The notes: generated by a model from the letters alone, not told the origin. Counted from the stretch's first letter, positions 44,910 through 55,287 are shown. The stretch is DNA of 64,000 bases from Sphingobacteriales bacterium (GCA_016711285.1 JADJTG010000002.1:806001-870000), one strand, 5' to 3'. Program-made: numbers and translations.

Positions 44910-46010
44910 ATGATAAAAATAAAATCTGTCATAGATTTTTTACAAACCATAGCACCTCCGGTGTATCAGGAAAGCTACGACAATGCTACGCTCATTTGCG
45001 GCAGCAGCGATTGGGAATGTAGCGGCGTATTGCTGTGCTTAGATGCTTTGGAAGAGGTAGTTGATGAAGCCTTAGCACGGCAGTGCAATTTGATAGTGGC
45101 GCACCACCCGATAGTATTTAAAGGATTGCGCAGCATTACCGGCAGGCACTATGTGGAGCGTGTTCTTATCAAAGCTATCAAAAACGACATCGCCATTTAT
45201 GCTTCTCATACCAATTTGGACAATGTGCGGCAGGGCGTAAATGCGAAAATAGCCGAAATATTGGGTTTGACAGACACACAAATTTTAGCTCCCAAATCTG
45301 ATACGCTTCGCAAATTATACACTTTTTGCCCGCAAGCGCAGGCAGCCCAAGTGCGTGCAGCTCTTTTTGCCGCCGGAGCAGGACATATCGGCAACTACGG
45401 CGAGTGCAGTTTTAATGCCGAAGGCTACGGCACTTTTACCGCCAACGATGCCGCCAAGCCTTTTGTGGGCGAGGCGGGCAAAGCGCACCAAGAGCCGGAA
45501 ACTAAAATTGAAGTCGTTTTTCCCAAGCACCTCGAAACATCTTTGCTGCAAGCCCTCCAAGCGGCTCACCCCTACGAAGAGGTCGCCTACGATATAGTGG
45601 CTCTGCAAAACGAAAATCCACAGATAGGGTCGGGTATGGTGGGCTATCTACCAAAACCTTTGCCGGAAAACGATTTTTTGGATTTGCTCAAAACCGCCTT
45701 TCGTGTGCCTTGTGTGCGTCACACAGCACTGCGCGGGGCAGTGGTACACAAAGTGGCACTTTGCGGTGGGGCAGGGAGTTTTTTGCTGCCCAAAGCACGA
45801 ACACAGGCAGCAGACGCTTTTGTAACCGCCGATTACAAGTATCACGAGTTTTTTGATGCCGAACAACAAATATTAATTGCCGACATCGGACACTACGAAA
45901 GCGAACAATTTACCATAGATTTGTTTTATCATTTATTGACAAATAAATTTTCTAACTTTGCCGTTCTGAAAACCGACGTTTGTACCAATCCGGTGCATTA
46001 CCATTTTTAA
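44910..46010 (+). CDS. Nif3-like dinuclear metal-centre protein
   Basis: 366 residues, the long form of the NIF3/YbgI family. Metal ligands are visible in LIVAHHPIVFKGLRSITG (about 66) and in the C-terminal pair ADIGHYESEQFT. The central extra domain (about 130-240, TFCPQAQAAQVRAALFAAGA, GHIGNYGECSF) is the CutA/PII-like insert seen in YqfO-type proteins. The family forms hexameric rings; the proposed cyclohydrolase role is not settled. It lies 35 bp upstream of the zinc-ribbon gene, a neighbour pairing common in Bacteroidota. Confidence 0.92.
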   Translation: MIKIKSVIDFLQTIAPPVYQESYDNATLICGSSDWECSGVLLCLDALEEVVDEALARQCNLIVAHHPIVFKGLRSITGRHYVERVLIKAIKNDIAIYASHTNLDNVRQGVNAKIAEILGLTDTQILAPKSDTLRKLYTFCPQAQAAQVRAALFAAGAGHIGNYGECSFNAEGYGTFTANDAAKPFVGEAGKAHQEPETKIEVVFPKHLETSLLQALQAAHPYEEVAYDIVALQNENPQIGSGMVGYLPKPLPENDFLDLLKTAFRVPCVRHTALRGAVVHKVALCGGAGSFLLPKARTQAADAFVTADYKYHEFFDAEQQILIADIGHYESEQFTIDLFYHLLTNKFSNFAVLKTDVCTNPVHYHF

Positions 46011-46044
46011 AACGCAACAAACAATAAATATTCTATTTTTCCTT

Positions 46045-46785
46045 ATGGCAAATCCACAAGACTTGACGGTAGAAGAAAAACTTAAAGCATTATACCAACT
46101 ACAAAAAATTGATTCCAAAATCAATGAAATCAATACTATGCGCGGCGAATTGCCGATGGAAGTAAAAGATTTGGAAGACGAAATGCACGGTATCAATACT
46201 CGTATTAGTAATCTTATCAGCGAAATAGACGAGTATAAAAAACGTGTCAGCGACAACCAAGCTGCTATCAAAGAAGGTAAAACATTGATTGACCGCTACG
46301 AAAAGCAAAAAAACAATGTAAAAAATAGTCGCGAATTTGATGCCTTGAACAAAGAAATTGAATTGCAAACCTTAGAAATTCAGTTGGCAGAGAAAAAAAT
46401 ACGCGATGCCAATAACGAAATTACCAGCAAACAAAGCTATTTGGAGCAATCTAAATTGTTGATAGAGCGTTTGGAAAAAGATTTGGTTCTGAAAAAAGAG
46501 GAACTTACACGTATCAGTGCCGAAACCGAAAAAGAAGAAGCTGATTTGCGTGTTAAATCCGAAAAAGCTGCCAAAAATATAGAAGAACGCCTGCTCAAGG
46601 CTTATTATCGTATTCGTAATACCTACAAAAACGGCATGGCTGTGGTGATGATTGACCGCGAAGCCTGCGGCGGTTGCTTTGCCAAAGTACCCCCTCAACG
46701 CCAAATGATCGTAAAACAGCGCAAAAAAGTAATCGTATGCGAACACTGCGGCAGAATTTTGGTAGATGCTGATATTGATGCGTAG
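46045..46785 (+). CDS. Coiled-coil protein with C4-type zinc ribbon (zf-RING_7)
   Basis: 246 residues. About 190 residues of antiparallel coiled coil (KIDSKINEINTMRGELPMEV to RISAETEKEEADLRVK) are followed by a four-Cys ribbon, CGGCFAKVPPQ...CEHCGRIL (about 205-240). The family is linked to nucleic-acid binding and is often found next to NIF3, as here (35-bp gap, probably one operon). Function in the cell is not established. Confidence 0.88.
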   Translation: MANPQDLTVEEKLKALYQLQKIDSKINEINTMRGELPMEVKDLEDEMHGINTRISNLISEIDEYKKRVSDNQAAIKEGKTLIDRYEKQKNNVKNSREFDALNKEIELQTLEIQLAEKKIRDANNEITSKQSYLEQSKLLIERLEKDLVLKKEELTRISAETEKEEADLRVKSEKAAKNIEERLLKAYYRIRNTYKNGMAVVMIDREACGGCFAKVPPQRQMIVKQRKKVIVCEHCGRILVDADIDA

Positions 46786-47000
46786 AGTTTTTGGGGTATC
46801 ATAATAAATTATTCTTCTACTCGTTTATAAAAGGACTTTACGGCGGTAGCTTCACTTTTTTTTGGTAATGCTGTTTTTTTTAAAAAAACAGTTTTCTACA
46901 AAATCTTTATCATATCAATAAAGTGGTTATGCTGTTGTAATGTCCTTTTTGTGTATAAAAAAGACAAAACAACTTTAACCAGATATTTCATAGTATTTGC

Positions 47001-47528
47001 ATGGAACTTTTCATAGATATTTTAAAAATTACTATTCCTGCCGTTTTGGTGCTTTTGGCTGCCGTTGTAGTATTGCGTCAAGAAGCAGAAAAATCTTTTC
47101 GCCTCCAGCACATACGGCAGCAGGGCGAGCGCAATAAGCAAACTTTGCCTCTGCGCCTGCAAGCCTACGAGCGTTTGGTGCTGCTCATGGAACGCCTCGA
47201 ACCCGCCGCCCTTATTCAAAGAGTGCGCGATGAAGAGATGACCATTCCTGAATTGCAATACGCTCTCATTACCTCTATTCGAGGAGAGATGGAACACAAC
47301 CTGAGTCAGCAGATATATGTGGGCGACAGCACTTGGCTCATCATCAAGTCGGGGGTAGAAGAACTCATCAGTACCATCAACGGCATTGCCGCCGAAATGC
47401 CCGCCGCTGCCGCCAATGCCGACTATGCGCGTGCCATTTTGCAGCATTTTGTCCAACAATCCAAAATAAGTCCCACACAACTCGCTATTCATCATCTCAA
47501 GCGCGAAGCAGCAGATTTGTTGGGGTAG
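47001..47528 (+). CDS. Membrane-anchored conserved Bacteroidota protein, 175 residues
   Basis: One N-terminal membrane helix (about 5-27, IDILKITIPAVLVLLAAVVVL) is followed by a cytoplasmic helical domain (LRLQAYERLVLLMERLEP, QYALITSIRGEMEHNLSQQ, YARAILQHFVQQ). I associate this pattern with a conserved Bacteroidota family of unknown function (DUF7935-like). A short basic linker follows the helix. No catalytic motif is visible. It stands alone between AT-rich spacers. Confidence 0.7.
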   Translation: MELFIDILKITIPAVLVLLAAVVVLRQEAEKSFRLQHIRQQGERNKQTLPLRLQAYERLVLLMERLEPAALIQRVRDEEMTIPELQYALITSIRGEMEHNLSQQIYVGDSTWLIIKSGVEELISTINGIAAEMPAAAANADYARAILQHFVQQSKISPTQLAIHHLKREAADLLG

Positions 47529-47730
47529 ATGAATTGTTTATTGTTCCTGTTTCTCTATTTGCTCGGCTATCTCTCTATTATTTACAATTGTTAAAAAAAA
47601 TGCGCCCGCATTTCTACAATTAACCACAAGAAACCTGTATGTAACGAAAGTAACGTTATAACATTTAATAAAGCAGTAATTTTGCTTCGTTAAAAAATCT
47701 GTTTCATTCATTTATAATTAGCAACAAATC

Positions 47731-48045
47731 ATGTTTGAACTTTTTAAAAATTTATTTTCTGCCGATAATCAGGGCTTGAGCGAAATAATAAAATCAGGTG
47801 CTTTTTTGGTAGATGTACGCACACCTGCCGAATTTGCCTCAGGTAGCGCGAAGGGTGCGGTCAATATTCCTTTAGATGTATTGAGCAGCCAGTTGTCAAA
47901 GTTTAAAAATCAGCAGCATATTGTAGTTTTTTGCAGAAGCGGCAACCGCAGCGGGCAAGCCAAAAGTATTTTAGAGCGCAACGGTTTCACCAATGTCACC
48001 AACGGCGGCACTTGGCAGCAGGTAAATGCCTGTATTCAGCAGTAA
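47731..48045 (+). CDS. Single-domain rhodanese-like protein
   Basis: 104 residues. This is a single rhodanese domain with the active-site loop VFCRSGNRSGQA, where Cys is the expected persulfide carrier, and the CH2-like segment FLVDVRTPAEFASG. No signal peptide, so it is a cytoplasmic sulfurtransferase or sulfur carrier. It precedes an HMA protein by about 160 bp, but the two have separate spacers. Confidence 0.9.
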   Translation: MFELFKNLFSADNQGLSEIIKSGAFLVDVRTPAEFASGSAKGAVNIPLDVLSSQLSKFKNQQHIVVFCRSGNRSGQAKSILERNGFTNVTNGGTWQQVNACIQQ

Positions 48046-48202
48046 ACAATTTGTGTATTTGAACAAATACAACGTTTTGGGTATTATATGTTGTATATTT
48101 GATTTCATCGTTTTATCGTCATTTTTTTTTGTGATAAAATACTGATTTTCAATCAAAAAGTTTGTTGTGTTTCAGTACAACTAAAAAACTATTCATTTAC
48201 TT

Positions 48203-48469
48203 ATGATACACGCCATAGAAGTAGAAAATATTAAATGCGGCGGCTGTATGAACAGCATCAAACACGCTTTGTTGAAAATACAAGGCATCAATACGGTGTC
48301 TGTTCAGGAAGAAACAGTGACCGTAGAAGCAGAAATTGCAGTAGAGCGCGACACACTGATTAAAACTTTGGAGCAGATGGGCTATCCCGAAAAAGGCAAC
48401 AACGATTTGTTCAAAAAAGCTAAGTCGTATGTAAGTTGTATGGTAGGCAGAATACAAGATGAAGCCTGA
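48203..48469 (+). CDS. Heavy-metal-associated (HMA) domain protein
   Basis: 88 residues with a CopZ-like ferredoxin fold: IKCGGCMNSIKHALLKIQGI (metal-binding CxxC at about 13-16) and VSVQEETVTVEAE. Known relatives shuttle Cu(I) or similar ions. The C-terminal tail (about 70-88) carries one more Cys (YVSCMVG). No copper ATPase is adjacent. Confidence 0.87.
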   Translation: MIHAIEVENIKCGGCMNSIKHALLKIQGINTVSVQEETVTVEAEIAVERDTLIKTLEQMGYPEKGNNDLFKKAKSYVSCMVGRIQDEA

Positions 48470-48620
48470 TTTCAATGGTCGGCATCATAATTGCGTTCCT
48501 TACTATCCACCGTCTTTTTTCCTTCATATTTTATTACCTTTCAACGCTTGCATATTAAAACAAAGTAAGCGTAAAAGGTATTTTTTTTCATAACTTTGTG
48601 CTTTCAATATACATTTCAGC

Positions 48621-50159
48621 ATGACAACAATTTCCTTAGATTTTTTAAAAAAATTAAAATTAAAATCCACTAATGAAGGCACTTCTACCGGTGCAGAGTG
48701 GCTCAAAAGCAACGGTAAATTTTTAGAATCTTACTCGCCCGTTGATGGAACGCTCATCGGCAAAGTGCGCAGCAGCACCCGCACCGAATACGATGCCCTT
48801 ATTGCCAAAGCCGAAAGTGCTTTTGTTCAGTGGCGTGCCGTACCCGCTCCCAAACGCGGCGAAATCGTGCGGCAAATTGGCGAAGCTCTGCGCCGCTACA
48901 AAGAGCCTTTGGGCAAATTGGTGAGCTACGAAATGGGCAAAAGTTTGCAGGAAGGTTTGGGCGAGGTACAGGAAATGATAGATATTTGCGATTTTGCAGT
49001 AGGATTATCGCGCCAACTCTACGGCTTATCCATGCACTCCGAGCGTCCTTTGCACCGTATGTATGAGCAATGGCACCCTTTGGGTATTGTGGGTATTATT
49101 TCGGCATTCAATTTTCCGGTGGCTGTGTGGAGCTGGAACGCCGCCATCGCTTGGGTATGCGGTGATGTGTGCGTATGGAAACCTTCCGAAAAAGCTCCTT
49201 TGTGCGGCGTAGCTTGTCAGTATATTATACAAGAAGTTTTTGCCCAAAATGGCGTTCCCGAAGGTGTGAGCTGCCTGATAAACGGCGACTACAAAGTCGG
49301 AGAGTGGCTCTCCACCGATGAGCGTATTCCGCTGATTTCCGCTACCGGCTCTACACGCATGGGCAAAGCCGTAGGCAGTGCGGTGGCGCAGCGTATGGGG
49401 CGTTCCTTGCTCGAATTAGGCGGCAACAATGCCATTATCTTCACGCCGCACGCCGATTTGGATATGAGCATCATTGGTGCGGTATTCGGTGCGGTGGGCA
49501 CTGCCGGACAACGCTGTACTTCTACCCGCCGTCTCATTATCCACGAAAGCATCTACGAGCAGGTAAAACAACGCCTGCAAAAAGCATATTCTCAACTCCG
49601 CATCGGCAATCCATTGGACAGCAACAACCATGTGGGTCCTTTGATTGATAAAGCAGCAGTAGATATGTTTCAAAAGGCTCTCGCCCAACTGAAAGCCGAA
49701 GGCGGTAAAATACTCGTAGGAGGCAAAGTGCTGGAAGGTGTGGGTTATGAAAGCGGCTGCTATGTGCAACCCGCCATTTGCGAAGCCGAAAATCACTATC
49801 AGATTGTGCAGCACGAAACCTTTGCTCCAATTTTGTACCTTATCAAATACAAAACTTTAGATGAAGCCATCGCTTTGCAAAACGGCGTAAAGCAAGGCTT
49901 GTCGTCAGCAATTATGACCACCAACCTGCGCGAAGCCGAACAATTTTTGTCGGCGGGCGGCAGCGATTGCGGCATTGCCAACGTAAACATCGGTACGAGC
50001 GGCGCGGAAATAGGCGGTGCTTTTGGAGGTGAAAAAGAAACAGGCGGCGGCAGAGAAAGCGGCTCCGATGCTTGGAAAATCTATATGCGCCGTCAGACCA
50101 ATACCATCAACTATGGCACACAATTGCCACTGGCACAAGGTATTCAATTTGATTTATAA
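48621..50159 (+). CDS. Aldehyde dehydrogenase, ALDH7/AmaB type
   Basis: This 512-residue NAD-dependent aldehyde dehydrogenase matches the ALDH7A1/AmaB group (alpha-aminoadipate-semialdehyde or piperideine-6-carboxylate dehydrogenase of lysine catabolism). The catalytic Glu is in LLELGGNNAII (about 265) and the catalytic Cys in GTAGQRCTSTRRL (about 298). The subgroup pattern INVNIGTSGAEIGG-like ANVNIGTSGAEIGGAFGGEK lies near the end. A TAACTTTG -7-like element is at 48591-48598. The substrate is inferred from the subgroup only. Confidence 0.9.
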   Translation: MTTISLDFLKKLKLKSTNEGTSTGAEWLKSNGKFLESYSPVDGTLIGKVRSSTRTEYDALIAKAESAFVQWRAVPAPKRGEIVRQIGEALRRYKEPLGKLVSYEMGKSLQEGLGEVQEMIDICDFAVGLSRQLYGLSMHSERPLHRMYEQWHPLGIVGIISAFNFPVAVWSWNAAIAWVCGDVCVWKPSEKAPLCGVACQYIIQEVFAQNGVPEGVSCLINGDYKVGEWLSTDERIPLISATGSTRMGKAVGSAVAQRMGRSLLELGGNNAIIFTPHADLDMSIIGAVFGAVGTAGQRCTSTRRLIIHESIYEQVKQRLQKAYSQLRIGNPLDSNNHVGPLIDKAAVDMFQKALAQLKAEGGKILVGGKVLEGVGYESGCYVQPAICEAENHYQIVQHETFAPILYLIKYKTLDEAIALQNGVKQGLSSAIMTTNLREAEQFLSAGGSDCGIANVNIGTSGAEIGGAFGGEKETGGGRESGSDAWKIYMRRQTNTINYGTQLPLAQGIQFDL

Positions 50160-50195
50160 AAAAATATTGTCTTAAAAATAATCACATTTTTTGGC

Positions 50196-50238
50196 AAAAT
50201 CCTCTTGATATGTAACACACTGTCAAGGGGATTTTTTT
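50196..50238 (+). terminator. Terminator after the aldehyde dehydrogenase gene
   Basis: Stem AAAATCCTCTTGA pairing with TCAAGGGGATTTT (one mismatch or wobble region) and a run of eight T, 40 bp after the stop. Confidence 0.75.
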
Positions 50239-50331
50239 TATAAAAGACACAGTTTTGTCATTTATATTGCGGAAGTATGTAGCAATAAACAATACGATGT
50301 ATCTTTGCTTAAGTGAAAATATTTTGCTTGG

Positions 50332-50883
50332 GTGAAAAATCGTTTCAATATATTTTTATGCTGCTTGCTGCTGCTGTTGTTATGGCTGCAAACAGGTGGT
50401 TTTTTGGCGGTTTGCACCCTTCAATTAGGCTTCGTTCATTATGAAATGCGTGAAAAAATCAAACATTTTGGCACCAACAGCGAAGCCGCCGAATGTATTA
50501 CGATGAGCCTCGCCCAACTGGAAAAGCACAAAATCAACGATTACGAAATACGATGGCATCATCAAATGTATGATTTTAAAATCATCAACATACACGAAGG
50601 GCAAGTAGAAATACAGGCAATCCGCGACCACTACGAAGAAAACCTCTTGAAGCGTATCAAGCACTTTTTTGAAAAAACTGAAAATAACACTCAAAAAACT
50701 TCGGCTAAAATTGTACAGCAATTGCTGTCGCTTTTATACACCGATATTTTTTCAACTCCTTTTTCTTTTTATTCTTCCTTATTTCACACCTTACAACACA
50801 TAGCCTTGCCCGCACAAACTTTGTACTTGCAATGCTATTTGCACATTCACGCTCCACCGCCCAATCTGCCGTTTTCTATATAA
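50332..50883 (+). CDS. Hypothetical membrane-anchored protein, 183 residues
   Basis: The start is probably GTG at 50332 (MKNRFNIFLCCLLLLLLWLQ), giving one N-terminal hydrophobic segment (about 6-33). The rest is a mixed, hydrophilic domain (NSEAAECITMSLAQLEKHKI, WHHQMYDFKIINIHEGQVE) and a hydrophobic, His/Pro-rich tail. I recognise no family. A TATCTTTG -7-like element is at 50300-50307. It is upstream of the TonB-dependent receptor by 131 bp and may be co-transcribed with it. The N-terminal start pattern (HYEMREKIK) resembles small proteins found beside TonB-dependent receptors. Confidence 0.6.
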   Translation: MKNRFNIFLCCLLLLLLWLQTGGFLAVCTLQLGFVHYEMREKIKHFGTNSEAAECITMSLAQLEKHKINDYEIRWHHQMYDFKIINIHEGQVEIQAIRDHYEENLLKRIKHFFEKTENNTQKTSAKIVQQLLSLLYTDIFSTPFSFYSSLFHTLQHIALPAQTLYLQCYLHIHAPPPNLPFSI

Positions 50884-51014
50884 ATTCTTTTAAGCAATAT
50901 CATTTGTGCCTTACTTGCAATTGTAAGTAAGGCAATGGTGGTTTGTATTGCACATAGCCCCACAAAAGTTATGTGTATATAGATATTTTTTATTTATAAT
51001 TATAAAAAATTTAT

Positions 51015-53234
51015 ATGAAAAACATTATATTCCAATATATTATTTTATTTTTTTCGTTTTATAACATTATATTTGTTCAGGCGCAGGAAGCAGACAGCAG
51101 TGTATATGATTTGGAAGAAATTGTAATTTCGGCAAACAAATTCGCCGAAAACAAACGAGATGTGGCGCAGCAGATACAAAGTATCAGTCAAAAAAAAATA
51201 CAAATGGCGCAGGCGCAAAATACCGCCGATTTGCTCACAAATGCAGGGGTCGTTTTTGTTCAGAAAAGTCAGCAAGGGGGCGGCTCTCCGGTATTGCGCG
51301 GCTTTGAAGCCAGTCGGGTGCTGCTCTATATTGATGGCGTGCGCCTCAATAATCTCATCTATCGCTCCGGACATTTGCAAAATATCATCACCTTAGACAA
51401 CAATGCGCTGCGCCGTGTAGAAATTCTCTATGGCTCGGCATCTACCGTATATGGCAGTGATGCTCTGGGCGGGGTGGTTCATTTATACACCAAAAATCCG
51501 ACTTTTAGCAACGAAGCAGACAAAATGCTTGTCAAAAGCGAAGGTTTGGTGCGCTACGGCAGCGTAAATCAGGAACGTGCTCTTAGCGGCAACATTTCCG
51601 TTGCCAAACATCGGTGGGGCTCTTTTACATCGGTGAGCTACTCTGAATTCGGTGATTTGAAAAGCGGCAAAAACAAAAATCCTTTTTATGACGACTCTTA
51701 TAAAAAAAGAAATTTCTATGCTGCCTACATCAACGGCAAAGATACCTTGATGCGCAATGAAGATCCTTTTTTGCAAAAAAATTCGGGCTATTCGCAAATA
51801 AATGTATTGCAAAAAATAGTGTTCAGCCCACAAGCACACACACGCCATAGTCTCAATATCCAATACGCCAACTCCTCTGATGTGCCGCGCTACGACCGCC
51901 TCACCGACCCCAAAAGTGACGGAACACTCAAATCTGCCGAATGGTATTATGGTCCCCAACAACTGTTGCTGGCAGCCTATCAGTACAATCGTCATTTAGA
52001 GGGTTCGTTTTTTCAGCAGGTGCAGGCAACACTCAGTACACAACAGGTAGAAGAAAGCCGCCACAACCGCGATTTCGGAAAAACATTTCGCAACAGCCGC
52101 ATAGAAAAAGTGCAGGTATGGGGAGGCAATATAGATGTAGCACACGAAAGCGAAAATCAGGAAGTGCGCTTGGGTATTGATATGCAATGGAGTAGTGTTG
52201 TTTCAACAGCATACAAAACGGACATCAACACCGATACTACCGCTGCTCTCAGCACACGCTATCCGAATGGCGACAATAATATGCTGCATATCGCTGCTTA
52301 TGCTACGCATACTTGGAGAATTAAGCCAAAATGGGTACTCAACGATGGTATCCGCTTGGGCTATAGCTCTTTATCTTCTACGCTTCGCAACGATACTTTT
52401 TTTGATTTTCCTTTCAACAACATCAATCAAAAAACACCCGTATATTCCGGCAATGCAGCCATTATTTATACCCCCGACCATACATGGAAATGCTCTGCGA
52501 TGTTGTCCAGTGCATTCAGAGTACCCAATATTGATGATTTGAGTAAAATATTTGATTCCTCGCCCGGTTTGGTGGTGGTGCCCAACGAAAACCTAAAACC
52601 CGAAAAAACCCTCAACGCCGAATTGGGAATTTCAAAAACCTTCGCCGATGAAAAAGTAGCTTGGGAAAATGTAGTGTATTATACGCGCTTTTTTGATGCG
52701 GTAATGAGTGCACCCTTTACATTCAATGGGGCTGACTCTATAGAATACGATGGTGTAATGAGTGCTGTTTTTGCCAATCAAAATAAACAGAAAGCCTATA
52801 TAGCCGGATTTTCTACACAACTTGCCGTATATTGGACAAAAGCATGGCAAAGCCGCCTGACAATGCAATATATCAAAGGAGAAGTAATAAGCGACCGTGA
52901 AAACACACCACTTGACCACATACCGCCTTTACTCGGAAAATTTCAAACGCAGTACAACAACGACCAATGGAACATGGAGTTTTTGGTATTGTGGAATGGT
53001 GCAAAAAAACTAAAGGATTACAGCAACAGTGGCGAAGATAATTTGGTGTATGCCACTGCCGATGGTATGCCCGCTTGGATTACCGCAAATATACGCGCCG
53101 CCTACAATATCAATACACATTTTCAGGTACAAGCGGGTATTGACAACATATTAGATACGCAATATCGTGTATTTGCAAGCGGTATTAATGCGGCAGGCAG
53201 AAATATATTTGGAGCATTGCGCTGGAAATTTTAA
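51015..53234 (+). CDS. TonB-dependent outer-membrane receptor
   Basis: 739 residues. It has a signal peptide (about 1-23, ending FVQAQ), a TonB-box-like region (YDLEEIVISANKFAENK) and a plug domain with PVLRGFEASRVLLYIDGVRL and VEILYGSASTVYGSDALGG. A 22-strand-type barrel follows and ends in an aromatic residue (GALRWKF). The plug motifs (RSGHLQNIITLD) resemble haem/haemoglobin receptors. There is no carboxypeptidase-like N-terminal extension and no SusD neighbour, so glycan uptake is unlikely. Substrate inferred only. Confidence 0.9.
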   Translation: MKNIIFQYIILFFSFYNIIFVQAQEADSSVYDLEEIVISANKFAENKRDVAQQIQSISQKKIQMAQAQNTADLLTNAGVVFVQKSQQGGGSPVLRGFEASRVLLYIDGVRLNNLIYRSGHLQNIITLDNNALRRVEILYGSASTVYGSDALGGVVHLYTKNPTFSNEADKMLVKSEGLVRYGSVNQERALSGNISVAKHRWGSFTSVSYSEFGDLKSGKNKNPFYDDSYKKRNFYAAYINGKDTLMRNEDPFLQKNSGYSQINVLQKIVFSPQAHTRHSLNIQYANSSDVPRYDRLTDPKSDGTLKSAEWYYGPQQLLLAAYQYNRHLEGSFFQQVQATLSTQQVEESRHNRDFGKTFRNSRIEKVQVWGGNIDVAHESENQEVRLGIDMQWSSVVSTAYKTDINTDTTAALSTRYPNGDNNMLHIAAYATHTWRIKPKWVLNDGIRLGYSSLSSTLRNDTFFDFPFNNINQKTPVYSGNAAIIYTPDHTWKCSAMLSSAFRVPNIDDLSKIFDSSPGLVVVPNENLKPEKTLNAELGISKTFADEKVAWENVVYYTRFFDAVMSAPFTFNGADSIEYDGVMSAVFANQNKQKAYIAGFSTQLAVYWTKAWQSRLTMQYIKGEVISDRENTPLDHIPPLLGKFQTQYNNDQWNMEFLVLWNGAKKLKDYSNSGEDNLVYATADGMPAWITANIRAAYNINTHFQVQAGIDNILDTQYRVFASGINAAGRNIFGALRWKF

Positions 53235-53380
53235 TAAACTACATAGTTTTTTTATGATAAAATATTAATTTTCAGACAAGAAAACGTACCTTGTGCTAAG
53301 GTTTTTAAAATCGGGGTTGCCGGAGTACGCAATTCCGATTTTAATTGTTTTTTTTCTACATTCTAAAATGAATTTCAGAT

Positions 53381-54658
53381 ATGCAAAAAAAATGCTTTAT
53401 CTTCTCGCTATTGATGATTTTATGCGTCCAAAATTTATATGCGGGCGGTTATCAGGTAATGTTGCAGGGTAATCGTCAAACCGCAATTGGACTTAACGGG
53501 GCAGCCATTACTCGCGATGCCTCCTCTATTTTTTGGAACCCGGGCAGTATGACCTGGTCAAAAAACAGTTTACAATTAGGCGTAAGCCCTATTTTTGCCA
53601 ATATTCTGTACGCCGATACCGAAACTTCCAACGGCAATTATACCGCACGCACCAATAATCTCATCAACTACCCTTTCCATGTATATGCCGTTTATGGTAA
53701 AAACAAATGGAAAGCCGGACTGGGTATTTATACACCTTTCGGCTCGCGGGCAGAGTGGGAAGATACATGGAAAGGGCGTTTTATATTAAAATCCATTGAC
53801 CTGAAAGCCATTTATTTTCAACCTACATTCAGCTATCGTCTGACGGACAAAATAGGTATCGGTGCAGGTTTGGTATATGCGATGGGCAGCGTAAAATTAT
53901 CCAAAGCTATTCCTATACAAACCAATGACGGAACAGAATCCGAAGTAAACCTAAACGGTACTACCAGTGGTTTGGGTTATAATATCGGTATTCAATTTCA
54001 GCCGACCGAAAAACTTTCTATCGGAGTCAATTATCGCTCTTTAATCAATGCCGAAGTAGAAGGCGGCAATGCGGAGTTTAATGTTCCTTTTTATTTATTG
54101 GGAACTTCATTTCCTACCGATAATACATTTTCGGCATCTTTGCCGCTGCCGGCAAATTTGTTGGTGGGTTTGGGTTGGCAAATACACCCGCGCTGGCTCG
54201 TAGCTGCCGAAGCCAATTTTGTACAATGGAGTGCTTATAAATCTTTAAAAATAGATTTTGAAAAAAACAGCGACCAACTTCAAGATTTAGATTCGCCGCG
54301 CAATTACAAAAATTCGGTATTGATGAAATTAGGTGCAGAATACACTGCCACCGATAAATTAGATTTGCGAATGGGTATCTACTACGACCCCTCCCCTGCC
54401 GACAAAGGCTACATTACTCCCGAAACTCCCAACTCCAACCGTATCAACCTTACCGGAGGTTTCGGTTATGATTTTAACGAAAAAGCCACTTTGGATATGT
54501 CCTTGTTGGTGGTATTGGGAGCAAAAACATCTCAATCTACACAAGATTTGCTCAATGCAGGTACTTTAAATCCCGCCAAGGGTTCTCAGGAAGCCTTAGC
54601 AGGCTCTTACAAATTCAACGCCATTATACCCGGCGTTTCATTTCATTACAATTTTTAG
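53381..54658 (+). CDS. OmpP1/FadL/TodX family outer-membrane transporter
   Basis: This 425-residue barrel protein imports hydrophobic compounds. It has a signal peptide (1-21, ending NLYAG) and the family opening GGYQVMLQGNRQTAIGLNGA. The FadL-type sequence DASSIFWNPGSMTW (about 47-60) follows, and the protein ends with aromatic VSFHYNF. The substrates of Bacteroidota FadL homologues are mostly unknown. It stands alone, 147 bp after the TonB receptor. Confidence 0.88.
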   Translation: MQKKCFIFSLLMILCVQNLYAGGYQVMLQGNRQTAIGLNGAAITRDASSIFWNPGSMTWSKNSLQLGVSPIFANILYADTETSNGNYTARTNNLINYPFHVYAVYGKNKWKAGLGIYTPFGSRAEWEDTWKGRFILKSIDLKAIYFQPTFSYRLTDKIGIGAGLVYAMGSVKLSKAIPIQTNDGTESEVNLNGTTSGLGYNIGIQFQPTEKLSIGVNYRSLINAEVEGGNAEFNVPFYLLGTSFPTDNTFSASLPLPANLLVGLGWQIHPRWLVAAEANFVQWSAYKSLKIDFEKNSDQLQDLDSPRNYKNSVLMKLGAEYTATDKLDLRMGIYYDPSPADKGYITPETPNSNRINLTGGFGYDFNEKATLDMSLLVVLGAKTSQSTQDLLNAGTLNPAKGSQEALAGSYKFNAIIPGVSFHYNF

Positions 54659-54859
54659 ATAAGTACAAACTAAAAAATCATACCCAATACCAAAAAAATA
54701 TTTTTTTTAACAGAAGTTTTAAACGCCCCTATTTGCTGCAAGTCTGATATTCTACAAATAATTAAGCAATAACAGGAGCTATATATAATATATATATGTA
54801 TCTTTGCGGCTTAAATTATAAAAATAATTTTTTATTTATCTAAATTTTTAAGAAAAACA

Positions 54860-55252
54860 ATGAAAAAAATTTTTGTTTCTTCTCTTATAGTATTGGGTGC
54901 ATTGGCAGGAGCTACGGGTTGTGGTATGAAACCCGCCGAAGTAGAGGCTAAAATTGCACAAAAAGTAAGTGCAGCCATTGATTCGGTAAAAACTGCCGAT
55001 GAAGCCGATTGCTTGAAACGAATTGAAGAAGAAAGAACAGCAGCACAAACAGCTTTGCAAACTTTGCGCGATTCTGTTGCTACCGCAAAAACCAGCAAAG
55101 GTGTAGCCGCCACTACCAAACCGGCTGCTGCTAAACCGGCTGCTAAACCAACTACTGCTCCGGCAACACCTCCGCCAACTTCTACGACTGCTCCGGCAAC
55201 ACCTCCGGCTCCTAAAAAAGTAGATGTGACCAAACGCCCCGGTGCTAAGTAA
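54860..55252 (+). CDS. Small lipoprotein with Pro/Ala/Thr-rich tail
   Basis: 130 residues. A lipoprotein signal ends at the lipobox ATGC (Cys21), followed by a short helix (EVEAKIAQKVSAAIDSVKTA) with a coiled-coil character. A low-complexity Pro/Ala/Thr/Lys tail makes up about 85-130. The tail could span peptidoglycan, and the protein is likely envelope-structural. A TATCTTTG -7-like element lies at 54799-54806. A strong terminator follows, so it is monocistronic. Confidence 0.75.
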   Translation: MKKIFVSSLIVLGALAGATGCGMKPAEVEAKIAQKVSAAIDSVKTADEADCLKRIEEERTAAQTALQTLRDSVATAKTSKGVAATTKPAAAKPAAKPTTAPATPPPTSTTAPATPPAPKKVDVTKRPGAK

Positions 55253-55287
55253 TAAGTAAGATTATTGTTTGCTTTTGCAAGCATCAT